A stretch of 64,000 nt of DNA from Kangiella sp. (GTDB taxonomy: Bacteria; Pseudomonadota; Gammaproteobacteria; Enterobacterales; Kangiellaceae). Below the pieces are notes generated by a model. The model was not told the origin of the DNA. It did no database searches and saw only the letters and a program-made list of their open reading frames with translations. This document shows, piece after piece, positions 1 to 8,817 of this stretch. The DNA lies in contig JANQSG010000004.1 in the NCBI GenBank assembly GCA_028284185.1, positions 1-64,000 of the forward strand. The letters are read 5' to 3'. Made by a program: the position numbers and the translations under genes. Positions within the stretch are counted from its first letter, which is position 1. Each line of letters begins with the position of its first letter.

Positions 1-1
1 C

Positions 2-2392
2 GGCGATATCACCGCGGATATTGTGGTGACGGGCAGCGTGGACACCACTACTTTGGGGACTTATACCCTGACCTACAATGTCTCGGATGCAGTAGGTAAT
101 GCGGCTACTGCAGTGACGCGCACGGTGACAGTTGTGACCAGGTTTACTCAGTTTGTACCTGGATTTAATAATGATGTCGAGATTATCGCCCCGGCGGCGG
201 ATGGCAGCGGTGATATTTATGTGGGGGGGAGCTTCACTAACTATAAGGTCAGCACCGTTGGCCATATCGCCCGGTTGAATAGTGATGGCACTGTGGATAG
301 CGCTTTTGTAACCGGCAGTGGATTTAATGCTAGTGTCCAGACTATCGCCCCGGCGACGGATGGCAGCGGCGATATTTATGTGGGGGGGAACTTCACCGCC
401 TATAATGGCAGTGCCGTTAACCGTATTGCCCGGCTGAATAGCGATGGCAGCCTGGATAGCGCTTTTGTAAGCGGCACTGGATTTAATAATACTGTCTACA
501 CTATCGCCCCGGCAACGGATGGCAGCGGCGATATTTATATGGGCGGGTACTTTACTGACTATAATGGCAGTGCCGTTAGCCGTATTGCCCGCTTGAATAG
601 CGATGGCAGCCTGGATAGTACTTTTGTTATCGGCACTGGATTTGATAGTCTTATCTACACTATCGCACCGGCGACGGATGGCAGCGGTGATATTTATGTG
701 GGGGGGGGCTTCACCGCCTATAACGGCAGCACCGTTAATAACATTGCCCGGCTGAATAGCGATGGCAGCCTGGATAGCGCTTTTGTAAGCGGCACTGGAT
801 TTAATAATACTGTCTACACTATCGCCCCGGCGGTGGATGGCAGCGGCGATATTTATGTAGGCGGGGAGTTCTTCAGCTATAACGGTAGCACCGTTGGCCG
901 TATTGCCCGGCTAAATAGCGATGGCAGCCTGGATAGTACTTTTGTTATCGGCACTGGATTTGGTAATATTGTCTACACTATCGCCCCGGCGACGGATGGC
1001 AGCGGCGATATTTATGTGGGCGGGGGGTTCTTCACCTATAACGGTAGCACCGTTAGGGGCATTGCCCGGCTGAATAGCGATGGCAGCCGGGATAGTACTT
1101 TTGTAACTGGTAGCGGGTTTCTTTTTGCAGATGTATTTACTATCGCCCCGGCAACGGATGGCAGCGGCGATATTTATGTGGGCGGGGACTTCACCGCCTA
1201 TAACGGCAGCTCCCTTAATAACATTGTCCGGCTGAATAGCGATGGCAGCCTGGATAGCGCTTTTGTAGCCGCCACAGGATTTAATAATGATGTCCAGATT
1301 ATCGCCCCGGCAACGGATGGCAGCGGCGATATCTATGTGGGGGGGCAGTTTAGCGGTTATGCGGATACAGCGGTGGGTCGTATTGCCCGGCTAAATAGTG
1401 ATGGCAGCCTGGATAGTACTTTTGTAAGCGGCAGTGGATTTAATAATACTGTCTACACTATCGCCCCGGCAACGGATGGCAGCGGCGATATTTATGTGGT
1501 GGGGCGCTTCAGTAACTATAATGGCAGTGCCGTTGGGGGCATTGCCCGGCTGAATAGCGATGGCAGTCTGGATAGCACTTTTGCGACCGGCACTGGGTTT
1601 AATGGTTCTTTTAGTGTCTGGACTATCGCCCCGGCGGCGGATGGCAGCGGCGATATTTATGTGGGGGGGAACTTCAACCTCTATAATGGCAGTGCCGTTA
1701 ATCAAATTGTTCGGCTGAATAGCGATGGCAGCCTGGATAGCGCTTTTGTAACCGGTAGTGGATTTGATGATGGGGTCGGGACTATCACCCCGGCAACGGA
1801 TGGCAGCGGCGATATTTATGTGGGCGGGGACTTCACTAACTATAACGGCAGCACCGTTGGCCGTATTGCCCGGCTAAATAGCGATGGCAGCCTGGATAGC
1901 GCTTTTGTAACCGGCAGTGGATTTAATTCTCTTCTCCTGACTATCGTCCCGGCGGCGGATGGCAGCGGCGATATCTATGTGGGCGGGTTCTTTACTGACT
2001 ATAATGGCAGCGCCGTTGGCCGTATTGCCCGGCTGAATAGCGATGGCAGCCTGGATAGCACTTTTATGAGCGGCAGTGGATTTAATTCTACTGTCTACAC
2101 TATCGCCCCGGCAACGGATGGCAGCGGCGATATCTATGTGGGCGGGTACTTCTATTATAACTATAATGGCAGTGCCGTTAATAAAATTGCCCGGCTGAAT
2201 AGCGGTGGCAGCCTGGATAGCGCTTTTGTAACCGGCAGTGGATTTGATGACGATATTGCCAATATTGTCGATACTATCGCCCCGGTGGCAGATGGCAGCG
2301 GTAATCTCTATGTGGGCGGGCGGTTTTTAGGTTATCAGGGAAAACTGACAGGTCCTGTTGTGCGGCTTAATTCACTGGGAGATCTGAATTAA
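2..2392 (+). CDS. Delta-60 repeat (DUF5122) secreted repeat protein, 3' part only
   Basis: The frame is open to the left edge, so the gene begins outside the window; the GTG at 23 is internal. The first ~45 visible residues (GDITADIVVTGSVDTTTLG..., ending in TVTVV) read as the end of an Ig-like DUF5011/HYR-type domain. The rest is 14 tandem repeats of about 53 residues with the core DGSGDIYVGG-F-x-Y-N-G-S and ARLNSDGSLDS-F, typical of delta-60 repeats thought to form beta-propeller blades. No transmembrane segment or C-terminal sorting motif is seen. The repeats are nearly identical in DNA as well, and the gene is visibly richer in G+C than its neighbours, suggesting a separate history. The family is usually found in large extracellular or cell-surface proteins; the binding partner is unknown. 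Family assignment is firm, function is not. Confidence 0.88.
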   Translation, partial: GDITADIVVTGSVDTTTLGTYTLTYNVSDAVGNAATAVTRTVTVVTRFTQFVPGFNNDVEIIAPAADGSGDIYVGGSFTNYKVSTVGHIARLNSDGTVDSAFVTGSGFNASVQTIAPATDGSGDIYVGGNFTAYNGSAVNRIARLNSDGSLDSAFVSGTGFNNTVYTIAPATDGSGDIYMGGYFTDYNGSAVSRIARLNSDGSLDSTFVIGTGFDSLIYTIAPATDGSGDIYVGGGFTAYNGSTVNNIARLNSDGSLDSAFVSGTGFNNTVYTIAPAVDGSGDIYVGGEFFSYNGSTVGRIARLNSDGSLDSTFVIGTGFGNIVYTIAPATDGSGDIYVGGGFFTYNGSTVRGIARLNSDGSRDSTFVTGSGFLFADVFTIAPATDGSGDIYVGGDFTAYNGSSLNNIVRLNSDGSLDSAFVAATGFNNDVQIIAPATDGSGDIYVGGQFSGYADTAVGRIARLNSDGSLDSTFVSGSGFNNTVYTIAPATDGSGDIYVVGRFSNYNGSAVGGIARLNSDGSLDSTFATGTGFNGSFSVWTIAPAADGSGDIYVGGNFNLYNGSAVNQIVRLNSDGSLDSAFVTGSGFDDGVGTITPATDGSGDIYVGGDFTNYNGSTVGRIARLNSDGSLDSAFVTGSGFNSLLLTIVPAADGSGDIYVGGFFTDYNGSAVGRIARLNSDGSLDSTFMSGSGFNSTVYTIAPATDGSGDIYVGGYFYYNYNGSAVNKIARLNSGGSLDSAFVTGSGFDDDIANIVDTIAPVADGSGNLYVGGRFLGYQGKLTGPVVRLNSLGDLN
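160..2380 (+). repeat. 14 tandem ~159-bp repeats (delta-60 coding repeats)
   Basis: Near-identical DNA units of about 159 bp (53 codons) run head to tail inside the coding frame. A higher-order period is visible: the segment around 463-520 recurs at 781-838 and the segment at 622-640 recurs at 940-958. Both are shifted by exactly 318 bp, that is, two repeat units duplicated together. A few units carry short in-frame insertions (near 1,120, 1,605, 2,155 and 2,255). Confidence 0.9.
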
Positions 2393-2399
2393 CCAGCCA

Positions 2400-2423
2400 A
2401 AGCCGCCAACTGGTTGGCGGCTT
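2400..2423 (+). terminator. Hairpin after the repeat protein
   Basis: An 11-bp near-perfect inverted repeat (AAGCCGCCAAC / GTTGGCGGCTT) begins eight bases after the stop codon. The T-tract after it is poor, so it may be a weak terminator or a 3'-end stabilising hairpin. Confidence 0.55.
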
Positions 2424-2602
2424 GTCCGGCTTTGTTATCGGGGACTCAGATAACCAGTACCTTTAGCTATGGTGTTAATTTGATGCGCTATAAATAGGTT
2501 AAGATCGGTGCTGCGGCTGGCATTAGAGTAAATACTTTCAGTACATTAATTCGGGCGAAGGTAAGGCTTCTCAAGAAGCAGTAATGTATGGAAAGCTAGG
2601 AA

Positions 2603-3103
2603 ATGAAATGTTTTTATATTTTTAGTATTTTATTCTTTACTGCATCTTGCAAAGGAGGGCTATATAATGATGAGGTAAAGAAAGAGCCTAATCTAATACC
2701 AGAATCTTATATTGTTGGTACTCTTAAAAAATCTATTATTGAGTCAAATTCATACAAAGGAAGAATAATTGACTATATTTATGACTGTGATCAATTTCCG
2801 GACGTTAAGTTAGATAAAATGTTCTTCCGTAATCAAAATATAACTAATCGTTCTGGAGTTTATACAATACTTGATAATGGAATTTATGCTAGAGCTAGTT
2901 GTCAAATCAGTGTAAATATAGAAGGGAATGCTTCACGTCAATTGTTACTACAATCTTGTGCACAATCATCAATTATTTCTTTAGTTGATGCGTTTTTTTA
3001 TCGAGAAAAAAGAGAAGTTGAAATCGATTATTCACGGTGGTGTATTCTCAAAAGTAGCAACAAAGATATTCAAATTGAACAATTTGTTATATTTAAGAAA
3101 TAA
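2603..3103 (+). CDS. Hypothetical lipoprotein (166 aa)
   Basis: The N-terminus MKCFYIFSILFFTASCKGG is a lipoprotein signal peptide with lipobox TASC, so Cys16 should be lipidated. Mature residues are polar and A+T-rich in codon use, unlike the repeat gene upstream. Four further cysteines (about residues 62, 100, 118 and 147) could form disulfides in the periplasm. The ATG is preceded by a purine-rich AAAGCTAGGAA ribosome-binding region. I recognise no family. It stands alone between a hairpin and a terminator, so it is a monocistronic orphan, probably accessory. Confidence 0.7.
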   Translation: MKCFYIFSILFFTASCKGGLYNDEVKKEPNLIPESYIVGTLKKSIIESNSYKGRIIDYIYDCDQFPDVKLDKMFFRNQNITNRSGVYTILDNGIYARASCQISVNIEGNASRQLLLQSCAQSSIISLVDAFFYREKREVEIDYSRWCILKSSNKDIQIEQFVIFKK

Positions 3104-3111
3104 ATTGATTT

Positions 3112-3133
3112 ACCAGCATACTGCTGGTTTTTC
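3112..3133 (+). terminator. Rho-independent terminator of the lipoprotein gene
   Basis: ACCAGCA-TAC-TGCTGGT is a 7-bp perfect stem with a 3-nt loop followed by TTTTTC, eight bases after the stop codon. Confidence 0.75.
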
Positions 3134-3361
3134 TTTGCTCGGATAATTACCAGTAAGTTTTGGAGAACTTTCTGGTTTGGGTTCGGAAGCCTGGGCGTTT
3201 TGGCTTGGAATTAGGAGCGGGATCAGTAGTGTTGTGATCAACTGTAATCAGCAGTGTATAGTTGTAAATAACATGTAGCTATTCTTGGCGCTTAATAGGC
3301 TTTTTCTTGCTATTAGCAAATATTTCTTATATCTTACGCGTCCCAGCTATTTAGGCTGTAC

Positions 3362-3452
3362 GGTGAAGTGTCCGAGAGGCTGAAGGAGCACGCCTGGAAA
3401 GTGTGTATAGGTTAATCGCCTATCGAGGGTTCGAATCCCTCCTTCACCGCCA
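3362..3452 (+). tRNA. tRNA-Ser(GGA)
   Basis: The acceptor stem GGTGAAG (3362-3368) pairs with CTTCACC (3442-3448), followed by discriminator G and an encoded CCA. The anticodon loop CTGGAAA places anticodon GGA at 3396-3398. The T arm GAGGGTTCGAATCCCTC and a long class-II variable arm are both present, as expected for tRNA-Ser. It reads UCC/UCU codons. About 30 bases upstream there is a GC-rich discriminator-like stretch (ACGCGTCCC) after an A+T-rich -10-like region, typical of stable-RNA promoters. Confidence 0.97.
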
Positions 3453-3459
3453 AATACAA

Positions 3460-3488
3460 AAATGCGAACCAGAGGTTCGCATTTTTTA
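3460..3488 (+). terminator. Terminator of tRNA-Ser
   Basis: ATGCGAACC-AGA-GGTTCGCAT forms a 9-bp stem with a 3-nt loop and continues into a six-T run. Confidence 0.9.
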
Positions 3489-3576
3489 TGTCTAAATATT
3501 GCTTATATACCTGTATATTGGTATTGAACTTAAGAATACTAAATAACTCTGGCTATTTGCTAATTTAGAGATTTTT

Positions 3577-5754
3577 TTATGATTCTACCGTCCATTGACC
3601 AAAACCAAAGAAACCTGTGCTTGTTCTTCGTGTTTCCGAACCAACATCTTTTACACACTCTAAGAAAGCTTCGTTTTTGGTTACCCAAATAATACATTTA
3701 GCTGTGCCCAGATCGAATGTCCAACCAACGTGGGTTCCCACTGTACCGTCGGTATTGGTTTGATCTTTTGGATCCCAACCCCAGACATAGGCCACTTCAT
3801 GGTGTGCTTGGTTCCAACCGAAGTGTGCATTAGCACCTAAGAATTCAACCTGCTGGAAGTTGTAAACTCTTGTATTACCGTTAGCATCGGTATCGTTTGG
3901 ATCGTTTGCAGCTTCATTAACTGATTGTAACCAATTAGCATTATCAGTAAATGAATTCGTTTGATCGTACCAAGTACCTACGTGGTTACCAGTCCATTGA
4001 TTCCAATCTGCATTACTGTCATAACCATCTGAGAACCATAAGGCATTCAAGCATTGATTAACTGTAATTGATTCGCCAATATAAGCACTGTTGGTTTGGC
4101 TTTGGCCTGGATTAGTTCCACCATTATGTCTTGAAACTAATAAATTACATAGCTGGGTTCTAGTTTGAATTGAGCTATTAAAATTTAAATCAATATTGTC
4201 ACTCGATACTTCATGATAAATTTCTTGAACCAAAGCGTTATAAGCGGTATCACCCGGATAAACATCTACATAGTTAATACCAGCTGCATCAATAGCTGCT
4301 GGCGCATCTAAAATTCCATCGCCACAAACCGCTGTGTTACAGTTTGATCCCGATGTAAAATTTCTTGCAGAACTTTTAATCCGATTTTCTACCTGATCAG
4401 GGGTTAATGCTGAATTTCTGGTTAACATTAGTGCAGCAACTCCCGCAACATGCGGAGTAGCCATCGATGTTCCATTATAATACTGATAACTATCAGTTCC
4501 TGGTGTTGTTGTTCCAGAATTTAACGTTGATAAAATAAGTGAGCCTGGCGCTATTACATCTATTCTATTTCCAAAATTTGAAAAATCAGAACGGTTTCCA
4601 GTTGAAGTTAGTGAGGCCACACTAATAATACCATTACAATTAGCCGGCTGGAAGTTTGAAACATCTAGACTATTATTTCCAGCAGCAATTACGACTACTG
4701 CACCTTGTGATCGAGCATAGTTTATTGCATTTTGTGTGCTTGTTTGGCAATTACCAAAGCCGCCCAAACTCAAATTAATAACCTTTGCTGGATTAGGATT
4801 AGTCGGGACTCCCGGAACATTTCCTCCAGCGGCCCAACGTATTGCATCAGCCGTATCCGAAGTTGTTCCCCCGCATCGACCTAATACTCTTATAGGAACT
4901 ACCTTTGACTTATAAGCAACACCAACAACACCATTGTTATTGTTACCAACAGCGGCTACAGTGCCAGCAACATGCGTACCATGCCATGAAGAATTTTGTG
5001 CCGGTAATGGGTTTCCATTTTGATCGGTACCACACTCACCTAGTGTAGTCCAATCGCCTTCATCCATTGCATTAGAATCACGGCCATTACCGTCTCTTGC
5101 GGTTGTAGGATTACTGATGAAATCGTAGCCACCTACGATATTTGCAGCCAAATCGGCATGAGGTCTATAACCAGTATCAATTACAGCTACAGTTACATTT
5201 TGCCCTTGATTATCGTCCCACGCAGCAGGGGCCCTAATACCTGCAGTTTGATTTATTAATCCCCACATATTACTTAGTTGTGGGTCATTTGGGGTTAATT
5301 GATGTTTTACATAATGGTTAATATCCACATATGCATACTCGCCAGTAGCCATTAAAGAAGCTGCCATAATTTTCAATTCGGCTACAGTTTTTTGTCCATT
5401 AAAAGTTACTACTTGTGCACCATTCGAATCAAAAGTCTGATGAGTGACTTTTTCATTTAGTAAAGCTCCAAGATATGCTTCAGTATCATAATTGTTTTGA
5501 CTTATTATAGTGCGTGATGCATCTTGTAATTGTAGCTCATCATTTGGCTTTATTGGTTCTAACGGGGTGTCAATAATTGGAACCAATCTTTTCTTTTTCT
5601 TCAGAATTAATCCTGCACCATACTCAACATTAGTAGTCGCTGGTTTAGTCGGGATTGGTTCGATTAGATCAATATCAATAACTGGTGGTCTTGACTCTGC
5701 TATTCCCGATAGCGCGCACGCAACGGTTAGCGAAACTATACTTTTTCTCAACAT
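3577..5754 (-). CDS. Secreted subtilisin-like (S8) serine protease with novel C-terminal domain
   Basis: 725 residues. Residues 1-22 form a signal peptide. A pro-region of about 150 residues follows, then an S8 catalytic domain: Asp193 in VIDTGYRPHAD, His258 in WHGTHVAGT, oxyanion Asn360 in AAGNN, Ser430 in NGTSMATPHVAG. The domain ends near residue 490. The last ~230 residues (Trp/Asn/Asp-rich, several Cys, containing FSDGYDSNADWNQWTG and HFGWNQAHHEVAYVWGW) match no peptidase-associated domain I know (not PPC, P-domain or TSP3). The product is probably exported and self-processed. The ATG has AAAGGAA upstream. It is a single-gene unit read leftward toward the tRNA-Ser terminator. Protease identity is certain; the substrate is unknown. 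Confidence 0.93.
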   Translation of the reverse strand: MLRKSIVSLTVACALSGIAESRPPVIDIDLIEPIPTKPATTNVEYGAGLILKKKKRLVPIIDTPLEPIKPNDELQLQDASRTIISQNNYDTEAYLGALLNEKVTHQTFDSNGAQVVTFNGQKTVAELKIMAASLMATGEYAYVDINHYVKHQLTPNDPQLSNMWGLINQTAGIRAPAAWDDNQGQNVTVAVIDTGYRPHADLAANIVGGYDFISNPTTARDGNGRDSNAMDEGDWTTLGECGTDQNGNPLPAQNSSWHGTHVAGTVAAVGNNNNGVVGVAYKSKVVPIRVLGRCGGTTSDTADAIRWAAGGNVPGVPTNPNPAKVINLSLGGFGNCQTSTQNAINYARSQGAVVVIAAGNNSLDVSNFQPANCNGIISVASLTSTGNRSDFSNFGNRIDVIAPGSLILSTLNSGTTTPGTDSYQYYNGTSMATPHVAGVAALMLTRNSALTPDQVENRIKSSARNFTSGSNCNTAVCGDGILDAPAAIDAAGINYVDVYPGDTAYNALVQEIYHEVSSDNIDLNFNSSIQTRTQLCNLLVSRHNGGTNPGQSQTNSAYIGESITVNQCLNALWFSDGYDSNADWNQWTGNHVGTWYDQTNSFTDNANWLQSVNEAANDPNDTDANGNTRVYNFQQVEFLGANAHFGWNQAHHEVAYVWGWDPKDQTNTDGTVGTHVGWTFDLGTAKCIIWVTKNEAFLECVKDVGSETRRTSTGFFGFGQWTVES

Positions 5755-6237
5755 ATTATTTTTCCTTTTTTATTTCCAGTTCCAAAACAAGTGGAGTTAA
5801 TTTTAATTTACCGTATAAGGCAAATTAAAATTAACACTCACTTGCTATCAAGTTAATTGCAAATTTGCATTATTCTTAATTGTATTTTTCTATTATTTTT
5901 TGTATGTTCATTTATTTCTTGTGGATTCACAAAGTATGTAACATTTTTGTGATTAAAAATATCTCTTATACTGAAGTAGTTAAATCCTTAATGGGTAAAC
6001 ATAGTCAACTTAGACCCTACCGAATCAGTAAAGTCAATCTTTTACTGATAACTCTTTGTTAATTGTGTATTTTAAAGCTAATAGATATCTGTTGTTGTTG
6101 GACTAAATAAAAATTAGAATTAATGTTTTAACATTAAAACAAAGAAATTTGCCTGTATTAACCCTATTGATTAGGGATATTTGAGACTTAATTTTGGGTA
6201 TGGTTTGTAACCACCATTTTCTTAACATTATTATCCC
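5755..6237. other. Long A+T-rich intergenic region between protease and MFS genes
   Basis: About 480 bases with no convincing gene; a 60-codon open frame at 5880-6062 has no ribosome-binding site and low-complexity sequence. It holds the leftward protease promoter region, the long inverted repeat at 5796-5835 and a 12-bp palindrome TGCAAATTTGCA at 5858-5869, which are possible operator sites. The rightward MFS promoter is not obvious. Confidence 0.5.
5796..5835. promoter_or_regulatory. 14-bp inverted repeat upstream of the protease
   Basis: GTTAATTTTAATTT (5796-5809) is the exact reverse complement of 5822-5835, with a 12-nt spacer. It begins about 42 bases upstream of the protease start codon. 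It could be an operator for a dimeric regulator or a structured 5' leader in the protease mRNA. No T-run context suggests an ordinary terminator. Confidence 0.5.
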
Positions 6238-7461
6238 ATGAGCTATATAAATTTTATTAAAAATAATAAATATTTACTCCTTTTTGGTTTCTTATGCGTT
6301 TTTATTGGTAATTTGGGCCAGACTTTCTTTATTTCTTTGTTTAATAAGGAGTTGATCCAGGATTTGTTGCTGGATGAGAAACGCTTAAGTCTGGTGTATT
6401 CAGTGGCGACTTTAACCAGTGGTTTTACCCTGTTTTTCGTGGGTTCCAAAATTGATACGGTTGAAGTAAAAAAATTCACCCTGGTAGTGGTGATGGCGTT
6501 ATTGGCTTCATGTGTGTTGTTTGCTTTTAGCCAAAACCTATGGATGCTATTTGTAGCTTACTTGGGCATTCGCCTTTGTGGTCAAGGGCTTATGGGGCAT
6601 ATTGCGACGACAACCTTGATGCGTTATATCCCAAAAGACAGGGCCAAAGCGATTAGCCTTTCTTCTCAAGGTATGGCTTTTGGTGAGGTGGTTTTGCCGA
6701 TTATTGCAGTGCAGTTATTAAAGAATTATGGCTTTAGCCAAAGCTGGTTGATTTATTCAGGTTTATGCCTACTATTCTTTTTTCCATTACTGTTTTGGTT
6801 ATTGCATAAAGCCAAGCTGGAACCTGTTGAACGTCAAAATCAGCAGAATCAGCAAAATCAACAACTGAGTCAAACTGACTGGACACGAGCGCAAGTCAGC
6901 CGGGATTGGCGCTTTTGGTGTTTGGTGCCAGCTATTATTGCTCCTGCATTTTTAATTACCGGGTTGTTTTATCATCAGACTTTCTGGGCCGAACTTAAAG
7001 GCTGGTCGCTGGATTGGTTGGCCATTGGCATTGGACTCTACGGTATTATGCATTTTCTAGGAGCCATATTAATTGGTCCTTTGGTCGATAATGCACATCC
7101 GAGGCGTTATTTACGTTGGTACTTATTACCCATGATCCTGGGTATTGGGTGTTTATGGTTTGGACAAAGTGTCTTTTGGTTAATGACTTTTATGTTATTA
7201 GCAGGTCTAAGCATTGCTGCCAGCGGCCCAGTGGTTAATTCCTTTTATGCTGAAGCGTTTGGCACTGCACATTTAGGTGCCATTCGTTCCATGTTGGTGG
7301 CTATTATGATTTTATCTACTGGAGTTGCGCCATTTCTATTTGCACAGTTCTTATCGCTGGATAGTTTTATGTTATTTGCATTAGGCTATGCTGTGCTGGC
7401 TATGCTTTTGGTACAGAAAAAAATATTGGCTGAAGCACAAAAAGCTCAAGAGGTGTATTAA
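6238..7461 (+). CDS. MFS transporter
   Basis: 407 residues with about 12 hydrophobic segments in two groups of six, separated by a cytoplasmic loop (about 195-220) containing a polar QNQQNQQNQQ run. The first helix begins at residue 13 (YLLLFGFLCVFIGNLGQTFF), and FVGSKIDTVEVKKF after TM2 resembles the family loop 2-3 motif. The layout fits the major facilitator superfamily, loosely the oxalate/formate-antiporter-like branch, in the inner membrane. The substrate cannot be read from sequence. No strong Shine-Dalgarno precedes the ATG. It is not obviously co-transcribed with the RND genes 165 bases downstream, because a palindrome intervenes. Confidence 0.85.
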   Translation: MSYINFIKNNKYLLLFGFLCVFIGNLGQTFFISLFNKELIQDLLLDEKRLSLVYSVATLTSGFTLFFVGSKIDTVEVKKFTLVVVMALLASCVLFAFSQNLWMLFVAYLGIRLCGQGLMGHIATTTLMRYIPKDRAKAISLSSQGMAFGEVVLPIIAVQLLKNYGFSQSWLIYSGLCLLFFFPLLFWLLHKAKLEPVERQNQQNQQNQQLSQTDWTRAQVSRDWRFWCLVPAIIAPAFLITGLFYHQTFWAELKGWSLDWLAIGIGLYGIMHFLGAILIGPLVDNAHPRRYLRWYLLPMILGIGCLWFGQSVFWLMTFMLLAGLSIAASGPVVNSFYAEAFGTAHLGAIRSMLVAIMILSTGVAPFLFAQFLSLDSFMLFALGYAVLAMLLVQKKILAEAQKAQEVY

Positions 7462-7475
7462 AATCGGATTTCTAT

Positions 7476-7501
7476 GTCATTTCCGCCTACGCGGAGATGA
7501 C
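7476..7501. repeat. REP-like palindrome after the MFS gene
   Basis: GTCAT-TT-CCGC-CTAC-GCGG-AG-ATGAC is an imperfect palindrome of the type widely dispersed in bacterial intergenic regions (GTCATTCCCGC...GCGGGAATGAC). A degraded half-copy appears near 53,321-53,338. It may also act as a transcript-end hairpin. Confidence 0.55.
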
Positions 7502-7626
7502 GAAATTAGCTGTTCATTTCTTGCCTTTACATTAAATTTACACTGACCGATTAAACTATTTGCTGAGTTAATAATGGATAGATGGTAAATTAGTCATGCT
7601 TTTTCAGTCACCTGACAAGTTCGAAT

Positions 7627-8817
7627 ATGAAATCTAAATTAATAAAGTTGCTGCCTTTTTTAATTGCAGGCTTAGCCATTGCGGTTATTGCTTATATGTT
7701 TGCCAGTAAGCCTCAAGGTCGTAAGCGTCCAAACTTTGATAAGGCATTGGAAGTTGAGGTGCAAGCTTTAATTCCTGAAAACTATCAAATAGTCATTGAC
7801 TCATTTGGCACCATTGAAGCAGCAACTTCAGGAAGTCTGGTGGCTCAGGTTTCAGGGTTAATAACTAGAGTATCGGATCAATTTGCTACTGGTTTGAGTT
7901 TTAAAGAAGGCGATGAGCTGGTCATTATTGATGATCGTGATTATCGAATTGAAGTCACTATTGCGCAAGCCGAATTAGCCAATGCACGTTTAGCGCTACA
8001 ACAGGAAGAGGCTTTGGCTGAGCAGGCTTTGCGGGATTGGCGTAAAATTAACCCCAATAAAAAAGCTTCTGATTTGGTATTACGTAAGCCTCAGGTTGCT
8101 TCGGCCAAAGCAAAATTGGATGCTGCCAATGCCCGACTTAAAAAAGCCTCATTGGCTTTAAGTCGAACTCAAATTAAAGCACCTTATGACGGCAAAATTA
8201 TTCAAAAACATGCAGATTTAGGCCAATTAGTAACGCCGAATACCACTTTGGCCTCGATTTTTTCAACCAGCTCTTTGGAAGTTCGTTTGCCTATTCCTGC
8301 TAATAAAATTCAGTTTTTGCCGTCTTTACAAGCGCAAAATAATCAGAATATTTTACTCAGTGCAGATTTCGGTGGTTTACAAAAAGAATGGTTAGCAGTT
8401 TTGGACCGTACTGATAGTGTGATCGATGAAGCAACCCGTCAGTGGTATGTTACGGCAAAGTTAGATCCTGGTATTTTACAGGCAGAGCCATTATTAAAAG
8501 TTGGCCAGTTTGTGAATGCAAAGATTGAAGGTCGGAAATTGACCGAGGTATTTGTCCTGAATTCCAAGCTGGTTACCCAAACTAATGAAGTTTTTTTATA
8601 CCAGGATGGTATTTTAAAAAGGCAGCCTGTTTCGGTTATCTGGCGAAATGATCAAGAAGTGGTTATTGATAAAGGTTTGCAATCCGGGCAGCAATTAATT
8701 ATTACGCCGTTAGCTTTTGTAGCGGATGGTGCCAGCTTAAGTTTAAAGTCGGAAGCGGCTAAAAAACCATCAATGCCAAAAAGCACTAAGAATAAACCAA
8801 CCGGGGTTCAGCAATGA
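7627..8817 (+). CDS. RND efflux periplasmic adaptor (HlyD/MFP family)
   Basis: 396 residues. A single N-terminal membrane anchor (about residues 7-26, no lipobox cysteine) is followed by a barrel-sandwich/lipoyl half (SGSLVAQVSGLI), an alpha-helical hairpin (about 105-180), the second lipoyl half (IKAPYDGKIIQKHADLGQLV) and beta-barrel and membrane-proximal domains. These proteins link an inner-membrane RND pump to an outer-membrane channel. The 3' end overlaps the pump gene by ATGA (8814-8817), so the two are translationally coupled. No outer-membrane factor gene is nearby, so a channel encoded elsewhere must be shared. Confidence 0.93.
   Translation: MKSKLIKLLPFLIAGLAIAVIAYMFASKPQGRKRPNFDKALEVEVQALIPENYQIVIDSFGTIEAATSGSLVAQVSGLITRVSDQFATGLSFKEGDELVIIDDRDYRIEVTIAQAELANARLALQQEEALAEQALRDWRKINPNKKASDLVLRKPQVASAKAKLDAANARLKKASLALSRTQIKAPYDGKIIQKHADLGQLVTPNTTLASIFSTSSLEVRLPIPANKIQFLPSLQAQNNQNILLSADFGGLQKEWLAVLDRTDSVIDEATRQWYVTAKLDPGILQAEPLLKVGQFVNAKIEGRKLTEVFVLNSKLVTQTNEVFLYQDGILKRQPVSVIWRNDQEVVIDKGLQSGQQLIITPLAFVADGASLSLKSEAAKKPSMPKSTKNKPTGVQQ

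Noticed and set aside
1391..1705. 104-codon minus-strand frame inside the delta-60 repeats
   Set aside because: It is a shadow frame of a highly repetitive GC-rich gene; the repeated peptides mirror the plus-strand repeats.
160..2380. CRISPR-like array from regularly spaced near-identical repeats
   Set aside because: Units are about 159 bp with no short-repeat/unique-spacer pattern and keep one continuous reading frame; they are coding repeats.
2424..2602. Possible end of an RHS-type or other gene between the repeat protein and the lipoprotein
   Set aside because: Short in-frame pieces are interrupted by stops and show no recognisable motif; treated as non-coding.
5880..6062. 60-codon open frame upstream of the MFS gene
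   Set aside because: It is A+T-rich, low-complexity, hydrophobic by composition, has no ribosome-binding site and lies in the promoter region of the protease; I see no sign it is coding.
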